64,000 bases of DNA, taken from assembly GCF_003667575.1 (NCBI RefSeq), contig NZ_RCUY01000002.1, positions 372,001 to 436,000 of the forward strand, read 5' to 3'. Made by a program: the position numbers and the translations under genes. Positions 26,220 through 34,821 of this stretch are shown piece after piece; position 1 is the first letter of the stretch, and each line of letters opens with the position of its first letter. The stretch is from Mycetocola lacteus. GTDB lineage: Bacteria > Actinomycetota > Actinomycetes > Actinomycetales > Microbacteriaceae. The notes under the pieces are model-generated. The model saw nothing but the letters and a program-made list of their open reading frames with translations. It did no database searches and was not told where the DNA came from.

Positions 26220-26834
26220 CTAGGTGGATGCCCCGGCCAGAACCGGCGGCCCGCGAGTGCACCGGATCTCCAGATGGCGCTCGCGCAACGGCGTAATCGC
26301 CTCGGCGATGAGCACCCGGGCGCGACTGAGCGGACGCTCGGTGAGGATCCCCAACAGAATGCGCACGCGGGCCAGCAGGCGCAGTTCCCGCAGCAGCGAG
26401 TAGAGCGCGGCTTCTCCGTGCAGCAGGAACAGCCAGGTGACCAGCGCCGCCACCACGTGGGCAACCCACATGATCGGTCCCGCATGACCGGCATGGGTCA
26501 GCGGTTCGAGTGCGCTGATCACCACCGGCCCGCCGTGCACGTGAGCGGCACCCGCGGCCTGGGCCACGTGTGCCCCGCCCGCGGGCAGGAAGGCAAACAG
26601 CGCGTGGAAGAGCGACTGGGCGACCACCACCGAGAGGCCGATCCGCACCGGCGACAGCTTCTTCCCGGCAAGCGCGATGCAGATGAAGACCGAGAGAATC
26701 AGCGCCCAGACAATCGCCGGGGCCGAGGGCCCGGACATTCCGGCCATTCCGTGGGAGAGGGCCGCAAAAAACGTGGCGACCACGGCGGCGGATACACCAC
26801 GCAGCGCTAGCACGCGCCTGTTGGTTTCCACCAC
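26220..26834 (-). CDS. Multi-pass membrane protein in the copper operon
   Basis: A 204-residue protein with about four hydrophobic segments and several histidines near membrane ends (ALSHGMAGMSG, QSLFHALFAFL, AAHVHGGPVV, PLTHAGHAGP). The start is GTG with AGGGAGG six bases upstream, a strong ribosome-binding site. The C-terminal 50 residues are basic and cytoplasmic. It is the first gene of the cluster with YcnI and CopC on the same strand, 94 bp before ycnI. Copper transport or delivery is an inference from location and histidines; I do not recognise the family. Confidence 0.75.
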   Translation of the reverse strand: MVETNRRVLALRGVSAAVVATFFAALSHGMAGMSGPSAPAIVWALILSVFICIALAGKKLSPVRIGLSVVVAQSLFHALFAFLPAGGAHVAQAAGAAHVHGGPVVISALEPLTHAGHAGPIMWVAHVVAALVTWLFLLHGEAALYSLLRELRLLARVRILLGILTERPLSRARVLIAEAITPLRERHLEIRCTRGPPVLAGAST

Positions 26835-26988
26835 CGGAATCCTCCCTGAGTTCTCCCCCAGAATACTCGATACACAGGGCATTCGATGCTCGGGGAGGGG
26901 ACCGGGGGTGACGCTCGATTGTGGACTTCCCACGGGGTCGACTAAATTGGAAGGTAATCCTCACTTTTTTCGGCGGGAGCACACCCAC

Positions 26989-27564
26989 ATGCATCGGACA
27001 AACACGCGTCTTCTGCTTACGTGCGCCGCCATCGGAGTGGGCAGCGGCATCCCGCTGGGCATCACCGGCTATCTGCACGTGGTAGTCCTGGCCACGATCC
27101 CGATTCTCTACGGACTGCTGATCTCCGTCTACTTCCTCCCCGGCATTATCGCGCAGTGGTTGCTGCGCCGCCCGGGCGTCGCGGTCATCACCGGTTTTGT
27201 CGCCGGGCTCACCAGCTCGGCCATCGACCCCACTCAGTGGACCCGTCACATCGGCACCGGCCTGCTGATCGGCCTGATTCAGGAGCTGCCGTTCGTTTTT
27301 ACCCGGTTCCGCTACTGGCCCAGCTGGCTCTACTATGTGGGCGCTCTCTTTGGCGGCGGGGCCCTGGCCGCGATCCTGGCGCTCGCCTTCAATATCTCCA
27401 AGTTTGATGTGGTCTCCCAGGTCATCTTTGTGGTCCTGTTTGTGCTGGGCCCGGTTCTGTTCACCTGGCTCGCCCAGCTGCTCGCCGCTCGCATCTCGAA
27501 GACCGGGGTGATGCGCGGGCTGGAATATCCACGCGATCGCCGCGGAAGCAAAGCGACGGCCTAG
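26989..27564 (+). CDS. ECF transporter S component, YkoE-like
   Basis: Substrate-binding membrane subunit of an energy-coupling-factor transporter. The 191-residue protein has five or six hydrophobic segments and a pattern (YFLPGIIAQWLLRRPGVAVITG, then LIGLIQELPFVFTRFRYW) resembling YkoE, the S component of the thiamine/hydroxymethylpyrimidine transporter YkoEDC. The ATG has GGGAG upstream. Two downstream genes encode a double ATPase and a T component, completing a dedicated transporter. I looked for a TPP riboswitch in the leader and did not find one, so thiamine precursor is only the likely substrate. Confidence 0.78.
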   Translation: MHRTNTRLLLTCAAIGVGSGIPLGITGYLHVVVLATIPILYGLLISVYFLPGIIAQWLLRRPGVAVITGFVAGLTSSAIDPTQWTRHIGTGLLIGLIQELPFVFTRFRYWPSWLYYVGALFGGGALAAILALAFNISKFDVVSQVIFVVLFVLGPVLFTWLAQLLAARISKTGVMRGLEYPRDRRGSKATA

Positions 27565-27598
27565 TATCTCCGCACACCCACCCCTGACCCTGTCCGAG

Positions 27599-29278
27599 GT
27601 GAGCATCACCCACGAGGGCGGCGCTCGCCCCGGACCTGATGGTGTGAGCCTGGACCTGATCCCCGGCGAGGTTTTGCTGGTGCTTGGTCCCAGCGGCTCG
27701 GGGAAGTCCACACTGGCCCTCGCCCTCAACGGCCTGGTCCCGCATGCGATCCCGGCGACGCTGACCGGATCGGTCCGGGTCGCCGGAACCGAAACCGTCG
27801 GTGCGTCGGTTGCGACCCTCAGCGAAAGCGTCGCGATGGTCTTCCAGGATCCCGATTCCCAGATGATCACCGGTTCGGTGCTGGACGAGGTGTGCTTCGG
27901 ACCGGAAAACCTGGGGCTCCCGGTGGCCGAGGTCCTGGAGCGCGCCGAAACCGCGCTGCGCGAGGTTGACCTGTGGGAGCGCCGCACCGAAAACCCCGAC
28001 CGGCTCTCCGGCGGCGGACGACAGCGTCTGGCAATCGCCTGTGCACTGGCGATGCGCTCACCCGTGCTGGTGTTGGATGAGCCCACCGCAAACCTCGATC
28101 CCGCGGGTATCGAGGAGGTCTATCGGGTTCTGACCCGGGTGGTTGCCCGGAAGGATCGCTCGATTGTACTGATCGAGCACAACCTGGATCCGGCGATGGA
28201 CCTGGTCAACCGGGTTCTGGTGCTGGATGCGCTGGGGCGCACCGCGTTCCTCGGGGACGCCCACTCAATCCTGCGTACCCACGCCACCGAGCTGCTCGAG
28301 CTGGGGGTCTGGCTGCCGGTGTCGCTGATGGCGGCACTGCGGCTGAGTGAGGCCGGCATTATCCTCGACCCGCTGCCCCTGACCCCGGACGAGCTGACCG
28401 CCGCGCTGGATCGGCGTGAGCTCCCGGCCCTGGCAGATCCGCCGCCACCTGTCCCGGGCATCTGGGATACCCCGCAGCTGGAGGTAACCGGGCTGAGTCT
28501 CAAGCGCGGACGTCGTGAGGTGCTGCGCAATATCAACCTCACCCTGGACGCCGGCTCCTTCCTCGCGGTGATCGGGACCAACGGTGCCGGGAAAACCACG
28601 CTGGTGCAGGCCATCGCCGGGGTTATCCAGCCGCCGCGCGGGACCGTGAGCCTGGGCGGTCTGGATCCGGCCCGCCTCGACGTGCGCACCCTGACCACCC
28701 GAATCGGGTTTGTGTTCCAGAACCCCGAAAACCAGTTTGTGACCTACACCGTGGCCGATGAGCTCGCCCACGGTCTGCGCCTGCGCGGCATCGATCAGGA
28801 AATCATCGATGCCCGGGTGGACGATCTACTCGAACGGTTTGCGCTGACCGAGGCCCGCGATCAGCACCCGTTCCTGCTCTCCGGCGGGCAGAAACGACGC
28901 CTCTCGGTGGGCACCGCCCTGGTGGCCGGGGCCTCGATGCTGGCGCTGGATGAACCCACCTTCGGCCAGGACCGCGCCCGCGCCGGCGAACTGCTAGCGC
29001 TGCTGCATGAGCTCAATGCCACCGGTACCACGATCATCGTGGTGAGCCACGATCTGCAGCTGGTCTCCGACTTCGCCACCCACGTGGCGGTCATGAAGGA
29101 CGGCGAGCTCATGCGCATCGGCACCCGCGATGAGATTCTCGCCGATGAGGACCTGCTCCTCGAGGCGGGTCTGCGCATGCCACCGCTGATCCGCGCGATG
29201 CGGGGACTGACCGCGCACCCCGGCTGGCGAACGGTCACCCGGCTCGCCGAGCTCCCCGGCGGCGGAGGCATCCGATGA
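27599..29278 (+). CDS. ECF transporter fused double ATPase (YkoD/CbiO type)
   Basis: Energising subunit with two ABC ATPase domains in one chain (559 residues). Domain 1 has Walker A GPSGSGKST, signature LSGGGRQRLAIA and Walker B VLVLDEPTANLDP. Domain 2 has Walker A GTNGAGKTT, signature LSGGQKRRLSVG and Walker B MLALDEPTFGQD. The GTG start is only 34 bp after the S component and lacks a good ribosome-binding site. The frame is open further upstream with sequence that would complete the first strand (LTLSEVSITH), so the true start may be an unusual codon before it. It ends ELPGGGGIR, in a region duplicated at the next junction. Confidence 0.88.
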   Translation: MSITHEGGARPGPDGVSLDLIPGEVLLVLGPSGSGKSTLALALNGLVPHAIPATLTGSVRVAGTETVGASVATLSESVAMVFQDPDSQMITGSVLDEVCFGPENLGLPVAEVLERAETALREVDLWERRTENPDRLSGGGRQRLAIACALAMRSPVLVLDEPTANLDPAGIEEVYRVLTRVVARKDRSIVLIEHNLDPAMDLVNRVLVLDALGRTAFLGDAHSILRTHATELLELGVWLPVSLMAALRLSEAGIILDPLPLTPDELTAALDRRELPALADPPPPVPGIWDTPQLEVTGLSLKRGRREVLRNINLTLDAGSFLAVIGTNGAGKTTLVQAIAGVIQPPRGTVSLGGLDPARLDVRTLTTRIGFVFQNPENQFVTYTVADELAHGLRLRGIDQEIIDARVDDLLERFALTEARDQHPFLLSGGQKRRLSVGTALVAGASMLALDEPTFGQDRARAGELLALLHELNATGTTIIVVSHDLQLVSDFATHVAVMKDGELMRIGTRDEILADEDLLLEAGLRMPPLIRAMRGLTAHPGWRTVTRLAELPGGGGIR

Positions 29279-29352
29279 GCGTGGGACGCAGGGGCGCCCC
29301 GGCGGCGTCACGCACCGAACTTCCCGGCGGCCACGGAGGCATCCGATGAGCG
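29264..29352 (+). repeat. Duplicated stop/start junction between ATPase and T-component genes
   Basis: GGAGGCATCCGATGAGCG occurs at 29264-29281 and again at 29335-29352, 71 bp apart, with similar flanks (GAGCTCCCCGGCGGC and GAACTTCCCGGCGGC). The first copy ends the ATPase gene. Its ATGA opens a 24-codon frame (MSVGRRGAP...) whose tail ELPGGHGGIR copies the ATPase tail and whose stop overlaps the T-component ATG as a second ATGA. The mini-frame may serve only for translational coupling. Confidence 0.7.
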
Positions 29353-30176
29353 GCGGACGCGGCAGCGCGCTGGATGCGTATCGCGCCGATATTCAGGCGC
29401 CCCTGGCCTCCCCCCGCGAGTATCTGTACGGGCTCAACCCGCTCGCCAAGATTTTTGGTCCGATTCCGGCGATGGTGCTGGTGCTGCTCTCGGGCACGAT
29501 GTTCACCCCGCTGTGTTTTGTGGTTCTCTGCGCCGTCCTGATGCTCACCGGTTTGCGCTGGCAGCGCTCCTCGCTGATCACGATGGTCATCGCGCTGCCG
29601 GCGTTCATCGCGGTGTTCGGATTCAGCTTTGCGCTGTGGGCCGACCAGCGTCGCGTCGCCCACACTCCGGTGGTATTTGAGATCGGGTCGTTTCCGGTCA
29701 CCGCGGGGGCCCTGGAGATCGGGTTCACCACGGCCCTGCGCCTGGCCGCCCTGTTTGGTTTGGCGCTGACCGGTGGTCTCAGCAGCACCGGACCGGATCT
29801 GGTGCGCTCAAGCATTCAGCACCTGCGTCTGCCCTACCGGATCGGCTATACAGCCCTGGCCGCCACCCGCTTTGTGCCGCGCTTTGGCCATGAGCTGGAG
29901 ACGATCCGGCAGGCCCATCGGGTGCGCGGAATGTCGCCCGGTCGCGGTCCGATCGCCAGCACCCGGCGCAGCTTCGGCTACGTGGTTCCGCTGCTCACCG
30001 GCGCCATCCGGCATGCCGGACGGGTGTCGTTGGCGATGGATGCCCGAGCCTTCGGCGCTCACGATACCCGCACCGAGCGCCATCAGATTCCCGTGCGCAC
30101 CCGCGACTGGATGTTTATGATCGGGTTCTGGGTCTTCACCGCGGCGGTCTTCATCACGGCGCTCTGGGTCCGGTAA
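29346..30176 (+). CDS. ECF transporter T component (CbiQ/YkoC type)
   Basis: Transmembrane coupling subunit of the ECF module. The 276-residue protein has an N-terminal segment with LYGLNPLAKI, typical of EcfT proteins, then several membrane helices. The cytoplasmic coupling helices contain A-x-R motifs (ALAATRFVPRFGHELETIRQAHRVRG and AGRVSLAMDARAFG), which dock on the ATPase grooves. The start ATG sits in the second copy of the duplicated junction. It is the last gene of the plus-strand transporter operon, convergent with the restriction endonuclease gene 9 bp away. Confidence 0.88.
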   Translation: MSGGRGSALDAYRADIQAPLASPREYLYGLNPLAKIFGPIPAMVLVLLSGTMFTPLCFVVLCAVLMLTGLRWQRSSLITMVIALPAFIAVFGFSFALWADQRRVAHTPVVFEIGSFPVTAGALEIGFTTALRLAALFGLALTGGLSSTGPDLVRSSIQHLRLPYRIGYTALAATRFVPRFGHELETIRQAHRVRGMSPGRGPIASTRRSFGYVVPLLTGAIRHAGRVSLAMDARAFGAHDTRTERHQIPVRTRDWMFMIGFWVFTAAVFITALWVR

Positions 30177-30185
30177 CCCGGGCGA

Positions 30186-31127
30186 CTAGAACAGGCGGTA
30201 CTCGATCTGTTCGCGGGGAATCTCGTGTTCCTCATCGGAAGAATCCGCCCGCGCGGGATCGAGGTGCGCCCGGGATCCGGTCTCCTCGGACTCCTCGGCC
30301 AGGCGGCTCAACACCGCCGCCGGATCGTCCTCATCCGAAGCTTCGGGATGCTCGGCCCGCACCGATCCCACCAGTTTCTCCACCGAGATGGCCGAGGGAT
30401 CCGGGGCCGCGGTGCCGCCGGCAAAGGCGAAACGCTCGGCGGCCAGGAAGGCCAGTCGCACCGACTGCACCACGAGCACCCGGCGCAGTCCGTCGGACAC
30501 CTCACCCCGCTCATGCGCCACCGCCGCCAGCCGGGACACCGTCTCGGCGCGACGGGCGATACGGATGTCCGGGTGTCCACGCTCGGCACGCACCGCATCG
30601 GTCACCACCTGCCAGCGCAGCGAGGCCGGCAGGGTGACCCGTGGGGACACCGGCGGGATTTTTTCGTTCAGAATGGCCTTGAAACGCGACTTCTCGATCG
30701 CGTCGAGGTAGGCGGTGTACTCATAGGCATCCAGGATGCGCCGGGAAGCGCGGTCGCGGCCGGAGACCCCCTCGAGGTCCCAGAGCGGCCAGATCTCAAC
30801 CTCGGCCACCTCGAAGACGTCGAGGATGCGCATCGCCACCGCGTCGGTGCGCTGCCCGGTCAGGTGGCGGCGAATGCGGGTGCGCAGCTGCTCATTGGTT
30901 TGGCCCACATAGATGGGCTCGCCCTCGTAGTCATAAAACGCGTAGACGCCCCACTGAGCATCGGCCCAGGCGCGGCCCTGGTTGTCGCGTTCGGTCAGGA
31001 AGCGGGAGAGCTCATCCCGGAAGCGCCGCACCTCGGGGGCTGCCAGCTCACGCTTGGCGGGCTTGGCACCGTGAAGAAGCTCATCCTCACCCTCAAAGCC
31101 CGGAAGCAGGGTCTCGAGGTCAGACAC
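30186..31127 (-). CDS. GIY-YIG type II restriction endonuclease
   Basis: Predicted restriction enzyme of the GIY-YIG fold, as in Eco29kI-like endonucleases. The nuclease core at about residues 55-165 shows GVYAFYDYEG then YVGQT, a helix with LRTRIRRHL carrying candidate catalytic Arg and His, the YEYTAYLDAIEK glutamate and an ILNEKIP asparagine. About 130 residues of helical C-terminal sequence follow, longer than Eco29kI. The GTG start at 31127 overlaps the end of the methyltransferase gene by 8 bp, so the methylase is made first. Specificity cannot be read from sequence. GC content matches the host, suggesting long residence. Confidence 0.85.
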   Translation of the reverse strand: MSDLETLLPGFEGEDELLHGAKPAKRELAAPEVRRFRDELSRFLTERDNQGRAWADAQWGVYAFYDYEGEPIYVGQTNEQLRTRIRRHLTGQRTDAVAMRILDVFEVAEVEIWPLWDLEGVSGRDRASRRILDAYEYTAYLDAIEKSRFKAILNEKIPPVSPRVTLPASLRWQVVTDAVRAERGHPDIRIARRAETVSRLAAVAHERGEVSDGLRRVLVVQSVRLAFLAAERFAFAGGTAAPDPSAISVEKLVGSVRAEHPEASDEDDPAAVLSRLAEESEETGSRAHLDPARADSSDEEHEIPREQIEYRLF

Positions 31128-32286
31128 CGGCGGCTCGCACACTGGGGCGGGCGGCGCGCACCCCACGCACCACCGGCAGCAGGTAGTTCTCGGACAGCCA
31201 GCCCACCACCGGAGCAGCCACCGCGTCGCCGAAGGCAAAGAAGGCCTGGTTGTCGCGGGCACCGCTCAGGTCGAAGTCGCCGACCCCCATCAGCCGGGCG
31301 TACTCGCGCGGGGTCATCCAGCGCACCCGGAGCCGGCCGTTGCCCAGCTGCACCACCGCCTGCTTGGAGGAGCCCCCGCGCGCGGTGCGCAGGCAGCCGG
31401 AAATATCATCCGGACGGACCTCCCAGACCGCCTGCCCGTGTCGGGTTCGGCGGTACGCGGTACGGTGCTTCACGCCCGCGGCCCCACGCATCTCGGTGAT
31501 TCGGCTCAGCTGCACCGGGGAGAGCGAGTCGATAAATTTCTGTGTGCGCGCCTCATCCCACCAGCGGGCATCGTCGGCGGGCATGGTCTCGGCGAGCTTG
31601 CCAAACCCCTCCACCAGGATGGCCGGGGCATCGGGCAGCAGGGCCTGATGGGTGGTCAGCGTGGAGTCGCGGAAGAAGCCCTGCAGGTTTTCCGGACGCA
31701 GCTCGGGGTTGGCTCCGGGCACCGACTCGGGCGGGTTCTTGGCCCCCACCACAAACAGGCGCGGACGTGACTGCGGCACAAAGCGGCGGGCATCAATCAT
31801 CAGGATGTCGATCGAGTAGCCCAGCTGGTTGAACGCGCGGATGGCGGCGGTGAGGTCGTCCCCGCCGTTGGAGGTGGCCAGGCCGACCACGTTTTCCAGG
31901 ACCACGGTGTCCGGAGCATCGTCTTCGAGCTCCTCGAGCAGCCGAATAAAGTGCCAGAACGCGCTCGACTGAGTCCCGGCCAGACCGCGCCGGTTGCCGG
32001 CCAGGGAGAGGTCGGTGCAGGGCGACGACGCCCAGGCCAGCGCCGCACCTCGGGGGAGGTCCTCACCGGAGACGTTGCCCACGTCGCCGACCACGTAGGT
32101 GTGTGCACCGGTCTCGGCATCCTGCGGGAAGTTCCTGTTATACAGTGCCCACTTATCGGGCTCATAGTCGTTGGACCAGGCCACCCGAAAACCGGCGCGC
32201 TCAAGACCCACTCGGGCCAGTCCGATGCCGGCAAAAAACTCCAGCACGGAGGGCGAGTGTGACGTGATGGGATGCACATTGGACAC
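31120..32286 (-). CDS. C5-cytosine DNA methyltransferase (type II RM)
   Basis: Modification enzyme protecting host DNA from the linked endonuclease. The 388-residue protein has motif I FAGIGLARVGL (18-28), motif IV SSPCTDLSLAG with catalytic C90, motif VI ENV (131-133), motif VIII RPRLFVVG, motif IX TPREYARLMG and motif X FGDAVAAPVVG near the end. The target-recognition region lies at about 225-320. It is upstream of and overlaps the nuclease gene. No controller protein is seen; expression order alone may ensure methylation precedes cutting. Confidence 0.95.
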   Translation of the reverse strand: MSNVHPITSHSPSVLEFFAGIGLARVGLERAGFRVAWSNDYEPDKWALYNRNFPQDAETGAHTYVVGDVGNVSGEDLPRGAALAWASSPCTDLSLAGNRRGLAGTQSSAFWHFIRLLEELEDDAPDTVVLENVVGLATSNGGDDLTAAIRAFNQLGYSIDILMIDARRFVPQSRPRLFVVGAKNPPESVPGANPELRPENLQGFFRDSTLTTHQALLPDAPAILVEGFGKLAETMPADDARWWDEARTQKFIDSLSPVQLSRITEMRGAAGVKHRTAYRRTRHGQAVWEVRPDDISGCLRTARGGSSKQAVVQLGNGRLRVRWMTPREYARLMGVGDFDLSGARDNQAFFAFGDAVAAPVVGWLSENYLLPVVRGVRAARPSVRAAGV

Positions 32287-32544
32287 CCTCTCAGGGTATC
32301 CCGGCCCACCGTCATTTGCCTCGGGGCGCCCCGGGGCGCCGCACGATCCGGTAAACAGTAGGTTTCTTTCGCCGCGTCCGGTTCCCCCACACAGGGGTAG
32401 TTGGATAGGTTTGACCCACGGTTATTTCGGGGGGACAACAGCCGGTCATTCCCTTCCCCGGGGCGTGATGTTGGTCACCGCCACAGGCTGGTCCCGCACG
32501 CGCACCCGTGTGTGCGGCCCCTCGTCCTTCGCACCAGGAGAACA

Positions 32545-34773
32545 ATGTCGCTACTCCCGCGCCACCGGCGCACAATCACCCTCGCCGCGCTCGCCGGCGT
32601 CCTGATGGCACCGCTTGCAGCGCTGCCCGCTCAGGCCGCCCCGGATGCAGACACGGCCACCATCAACCTGATGAACATCAACGACTTCCACGGACGCATC
32701 AACACGTCCGACAATAAGGGCGTCCCCACCGGCACCGTCAACTTCGCCGGCACCGTCGAGTCGATCCGCGCCGGTTTCGCCCCGGACCAGAGCATCCTGC
32801 TCTCCGCCGGCGACAACATCGGTGCCAGCGAGTTCGCCTCGGCCACCCAGAAGGATCAGCCCACCATCGACGTGCTGAACACGCTGGGCCTGTCGGCCTC
32901 GGCGCTGGGCAACCACGAGTTTGACCTGGGACTTGACGACCTCAAGAACCGCGTGATCAACGGTGGAAACAACGCCGCCTGGGACTACCTGGGGGCCAAC
33001 GTCTACAAGAAGGGCACCACCGAGCCCGCCTTCGATGAGTTTAAGATCATCGAGGCCGACGGCATGCGTGTCGCCGTGATCGGTGCCGTGACCGAGGAGA
33101 CTCCGACCCTGGTCACCCCCGCGGGTATCAACACCCTGGAATTCGGCGACCCGGTGGATGCGGTCAACCGCGTGGTCACCAAGCTCAAGGCCGAAAACAA
33201 GGCCGACGTCTTCGTGGCCGAGTACCACGAGGGTGCCTCCGCCGGTACCCCGGATGGCGCGAGCCTGGATCAGGAGATTGCCGCCGGCGGTGTCTTCGCC
33301 AAGATTGTGACCCAGACCGATCCGGCCGTGGCCGCGATCTTCACCGGTCACACCCACAAGGAATACGCGTGGATGGCCCCGGTGCCCGGCAAGGCCGGCA
33401 GCCTGCGCCCGATCGTACAGACCGGCAGCTACGGCGAGCGCATCGGCCAGGTTGTGCTGAGCGTCAACCGTGCCACCGGTGCGGTTGAAAACGCCGACGC
33501 CAAGAACGTCGCCCGCGTCACCACCCCGACCGCCGAACTGATCGCCACCTACCCCCGCGTCGCGACCGTCAATCAGATCGTGACCGAGGCCGTGGCCAAG
33601 GCCAACGAGATCGGCAGCCAGGTGGTCGCCACCGCCGCGGCCCCGATCACCCGTGCGTTCAACGGTCCGGTGGGCGATGACCGCTCGGCCGAGTCCTCGC
33701 TGGGCTCACTGGTCGCCAACTCCCTGCTGGCATCGCTCTCGACCCCCGAGCGCGGTGCCGCCGAAATCGGCATCGTCAACCCCGGTGGTATGCGCACCGA
33801 TATCGCCGCCGGAAACGTGACCTACGCGCAGGCCAACGGCGTGCTCCCCTTCGTCAACAACCTCTACACCACGACCCTCACCGGTGCGCAGGTGAAGAAG
33901 GTTCTGGAGGAGCAGTGGCAGCGCGACGGCGCGGGCAACGTTCCCTCGCGTCCCTACCTGCAGCTGAGCCTGAGCGACAACGTGCACTACACGTTTGATG
34001 CCACCCGCCCCGAGGGCGACCGGATCACCACCATCAGCGTGGCCGGTGCCCCGATCGACCCCGCCCGCGGCTACCGCGTGGGAACCTTCGGCTTCCTGAT
34101 CACCGGTGGTGACAACTTCCGGGAGTTCAACAACGGCGTCGGTACCCGTGACTCGGGCCTGGTCGACCGCGATGCCTGGATCGACTACCTCCGCGCCCAG
34201 GGCACCCTGACCCCGAGCTTCGCCCGCACCGGCGTGCAGGCCCAGGGTCTGCCCACCGAGGCGATCGAGGCCGGTAAGTCCTTCACCGTGAAGCTGGGAT
34301 CCCTGGACCGCACCTCGACCGGGTCTCCGGTTTCCACCACCGTGGTGGCCTCGCTGGGGACCACCGCGCTAGGCACCTCGCCCGTCACCGGAACCGGTGG
34401 CGACGTGACCGTGGCCCTGCCCGCGGATACCGCCGAGGGCGTTCACACCGTGACCCTGACCTCGCTGGAGTCCAAGACCATGGTGCAGTTCCCGGTCACC
34501 GTGACCGCCGCCGCAGTTGTGGTCCCGAGCCCCGAGCCCACCGACCCGGGCACCACGCTTCCCTCGGTCACCCCGGTCGACCCGTCCGCGGTTCCGGTAG
34601 TCGCCGCTCCGGGAACGGGCCTGGCGAACACCGGTGCGCAGGTTTCGGCCGTGCTGCCGATCGCCGCGCTTGTGCTGCTGCTGGCCGGTGCCGGCGTGTT
34701 TGTGGCCTCGCGTCGTAAGCGTGCACTCGCCGCTGCCACCGCCGAGTCCACCGAATCCTCGGTGAACGACTAG
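32545..34773 (+). CDS. Cell-wall-anchored 5'-nucleotidase / metallophosphoesterase
   Basis: Exported enzyme of the UshA/5'-nucleotidase family that dephosphorylates nucleotides outside the cell. A signal peptide (about 1-32, ending PAQAAPDAD) precedes the metallophosphatase domain with NDFHGRI, SAGDNIGASEF, LGNHEFDLG and FTGHTHKE metal ligands. A 5'-nucleotidase C-terminal domain follows, and then an Ig-like region from about residue 575. The C terminus is a sorting signal LANTG (a LAxTG pentapeptide used by actinobacterial class E sortases), a hydrophobic helix and RRKR. The ATG at 32545 has AGGAG upstream. The protein is 742 residues. Confidence 0.93.
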   Translation: MSLLPRHRRTITLAALAGVLMAPLAALPAQAAPDADTATINLMNINDFHGRINTSDNKGVPTGTVNFAGTVESIRAGFAPDQSILLSAGDNIGASEFASATQKDQPTIDVLNTLGLSASALGNHEFDLGLDDLKNRVINGGNNAAWDYLGANVYKKGTTEPAFDEFKIIEADGMRVAVIGAVTEETPTLVTPAGINTLEFGDPVDAVNRVVTKLKAENKADVFVAEYHEGASAGTPDGASLDQEIAAGGVFAKIVTQTDPAVAAIFTGHTHKEYAWMAPVPGKAGSLRPIVQTGSYGERIGQVVLSVNRATGAVENADAKNVARVTTPTAELIATYPRVATVNQIVTEAVAKANEIGSQVVATAAAPITRAFNGPVGDDRSAESSLGSLVANSLLASLSTPERGAAEIGIVNPGGMRTDIAAGNVTYAQANGVLPFVNNLYTTTLTGAQVKKVLEEQWQRDGAGNVPSRPYLQLSLSDNVHYTFDATRPEGDRITTISVAGAPIDPARGYRVGTFGFLITGGDNFREFNNGVGTRDSGLVDRDAWIDYLRAQGTLTPSFARTGVQAQGLPTEAIEAGKSFTVKLGSLDRTSTGSPVSTTVVASLGTTALGTSPVTGTGGDVTVALPADTAEGVHTVTLTSLESKTMVQFPVTVTAAAVVVPSPEPTDPGTTLPSVTPVDPSAVPVVAAPGTGLANTGAQVSAVLPIAALVLLLAGAGVFVASRRKRALAAATAESTESSVND

Positions 34774-34785
34774 TCGGTTCCCCTC

Positions 34786-34821
34786 ACGCCGCCCGTCACC
34801 GCTCGGTGGCGGGCGGCGTTT
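34786..34821. terminator. Convergent terminator between nucleotidase and FtsW-like gene
   Basis: A 15-bp stem (34786-34800 with 34805-34819, one G-U wobble) with a GCTC loop and short T-run. It terminates the plus-strand nucleotidase and overlaps the last codon of the minus-strand FtsW-like gene. Confidence 0.8.

Noticed and set aside
26835..26988. TPP riboswitch before the ECF transporter
   Set aside because: No CTGAGA/ACCTGA-type core was found in the leader.
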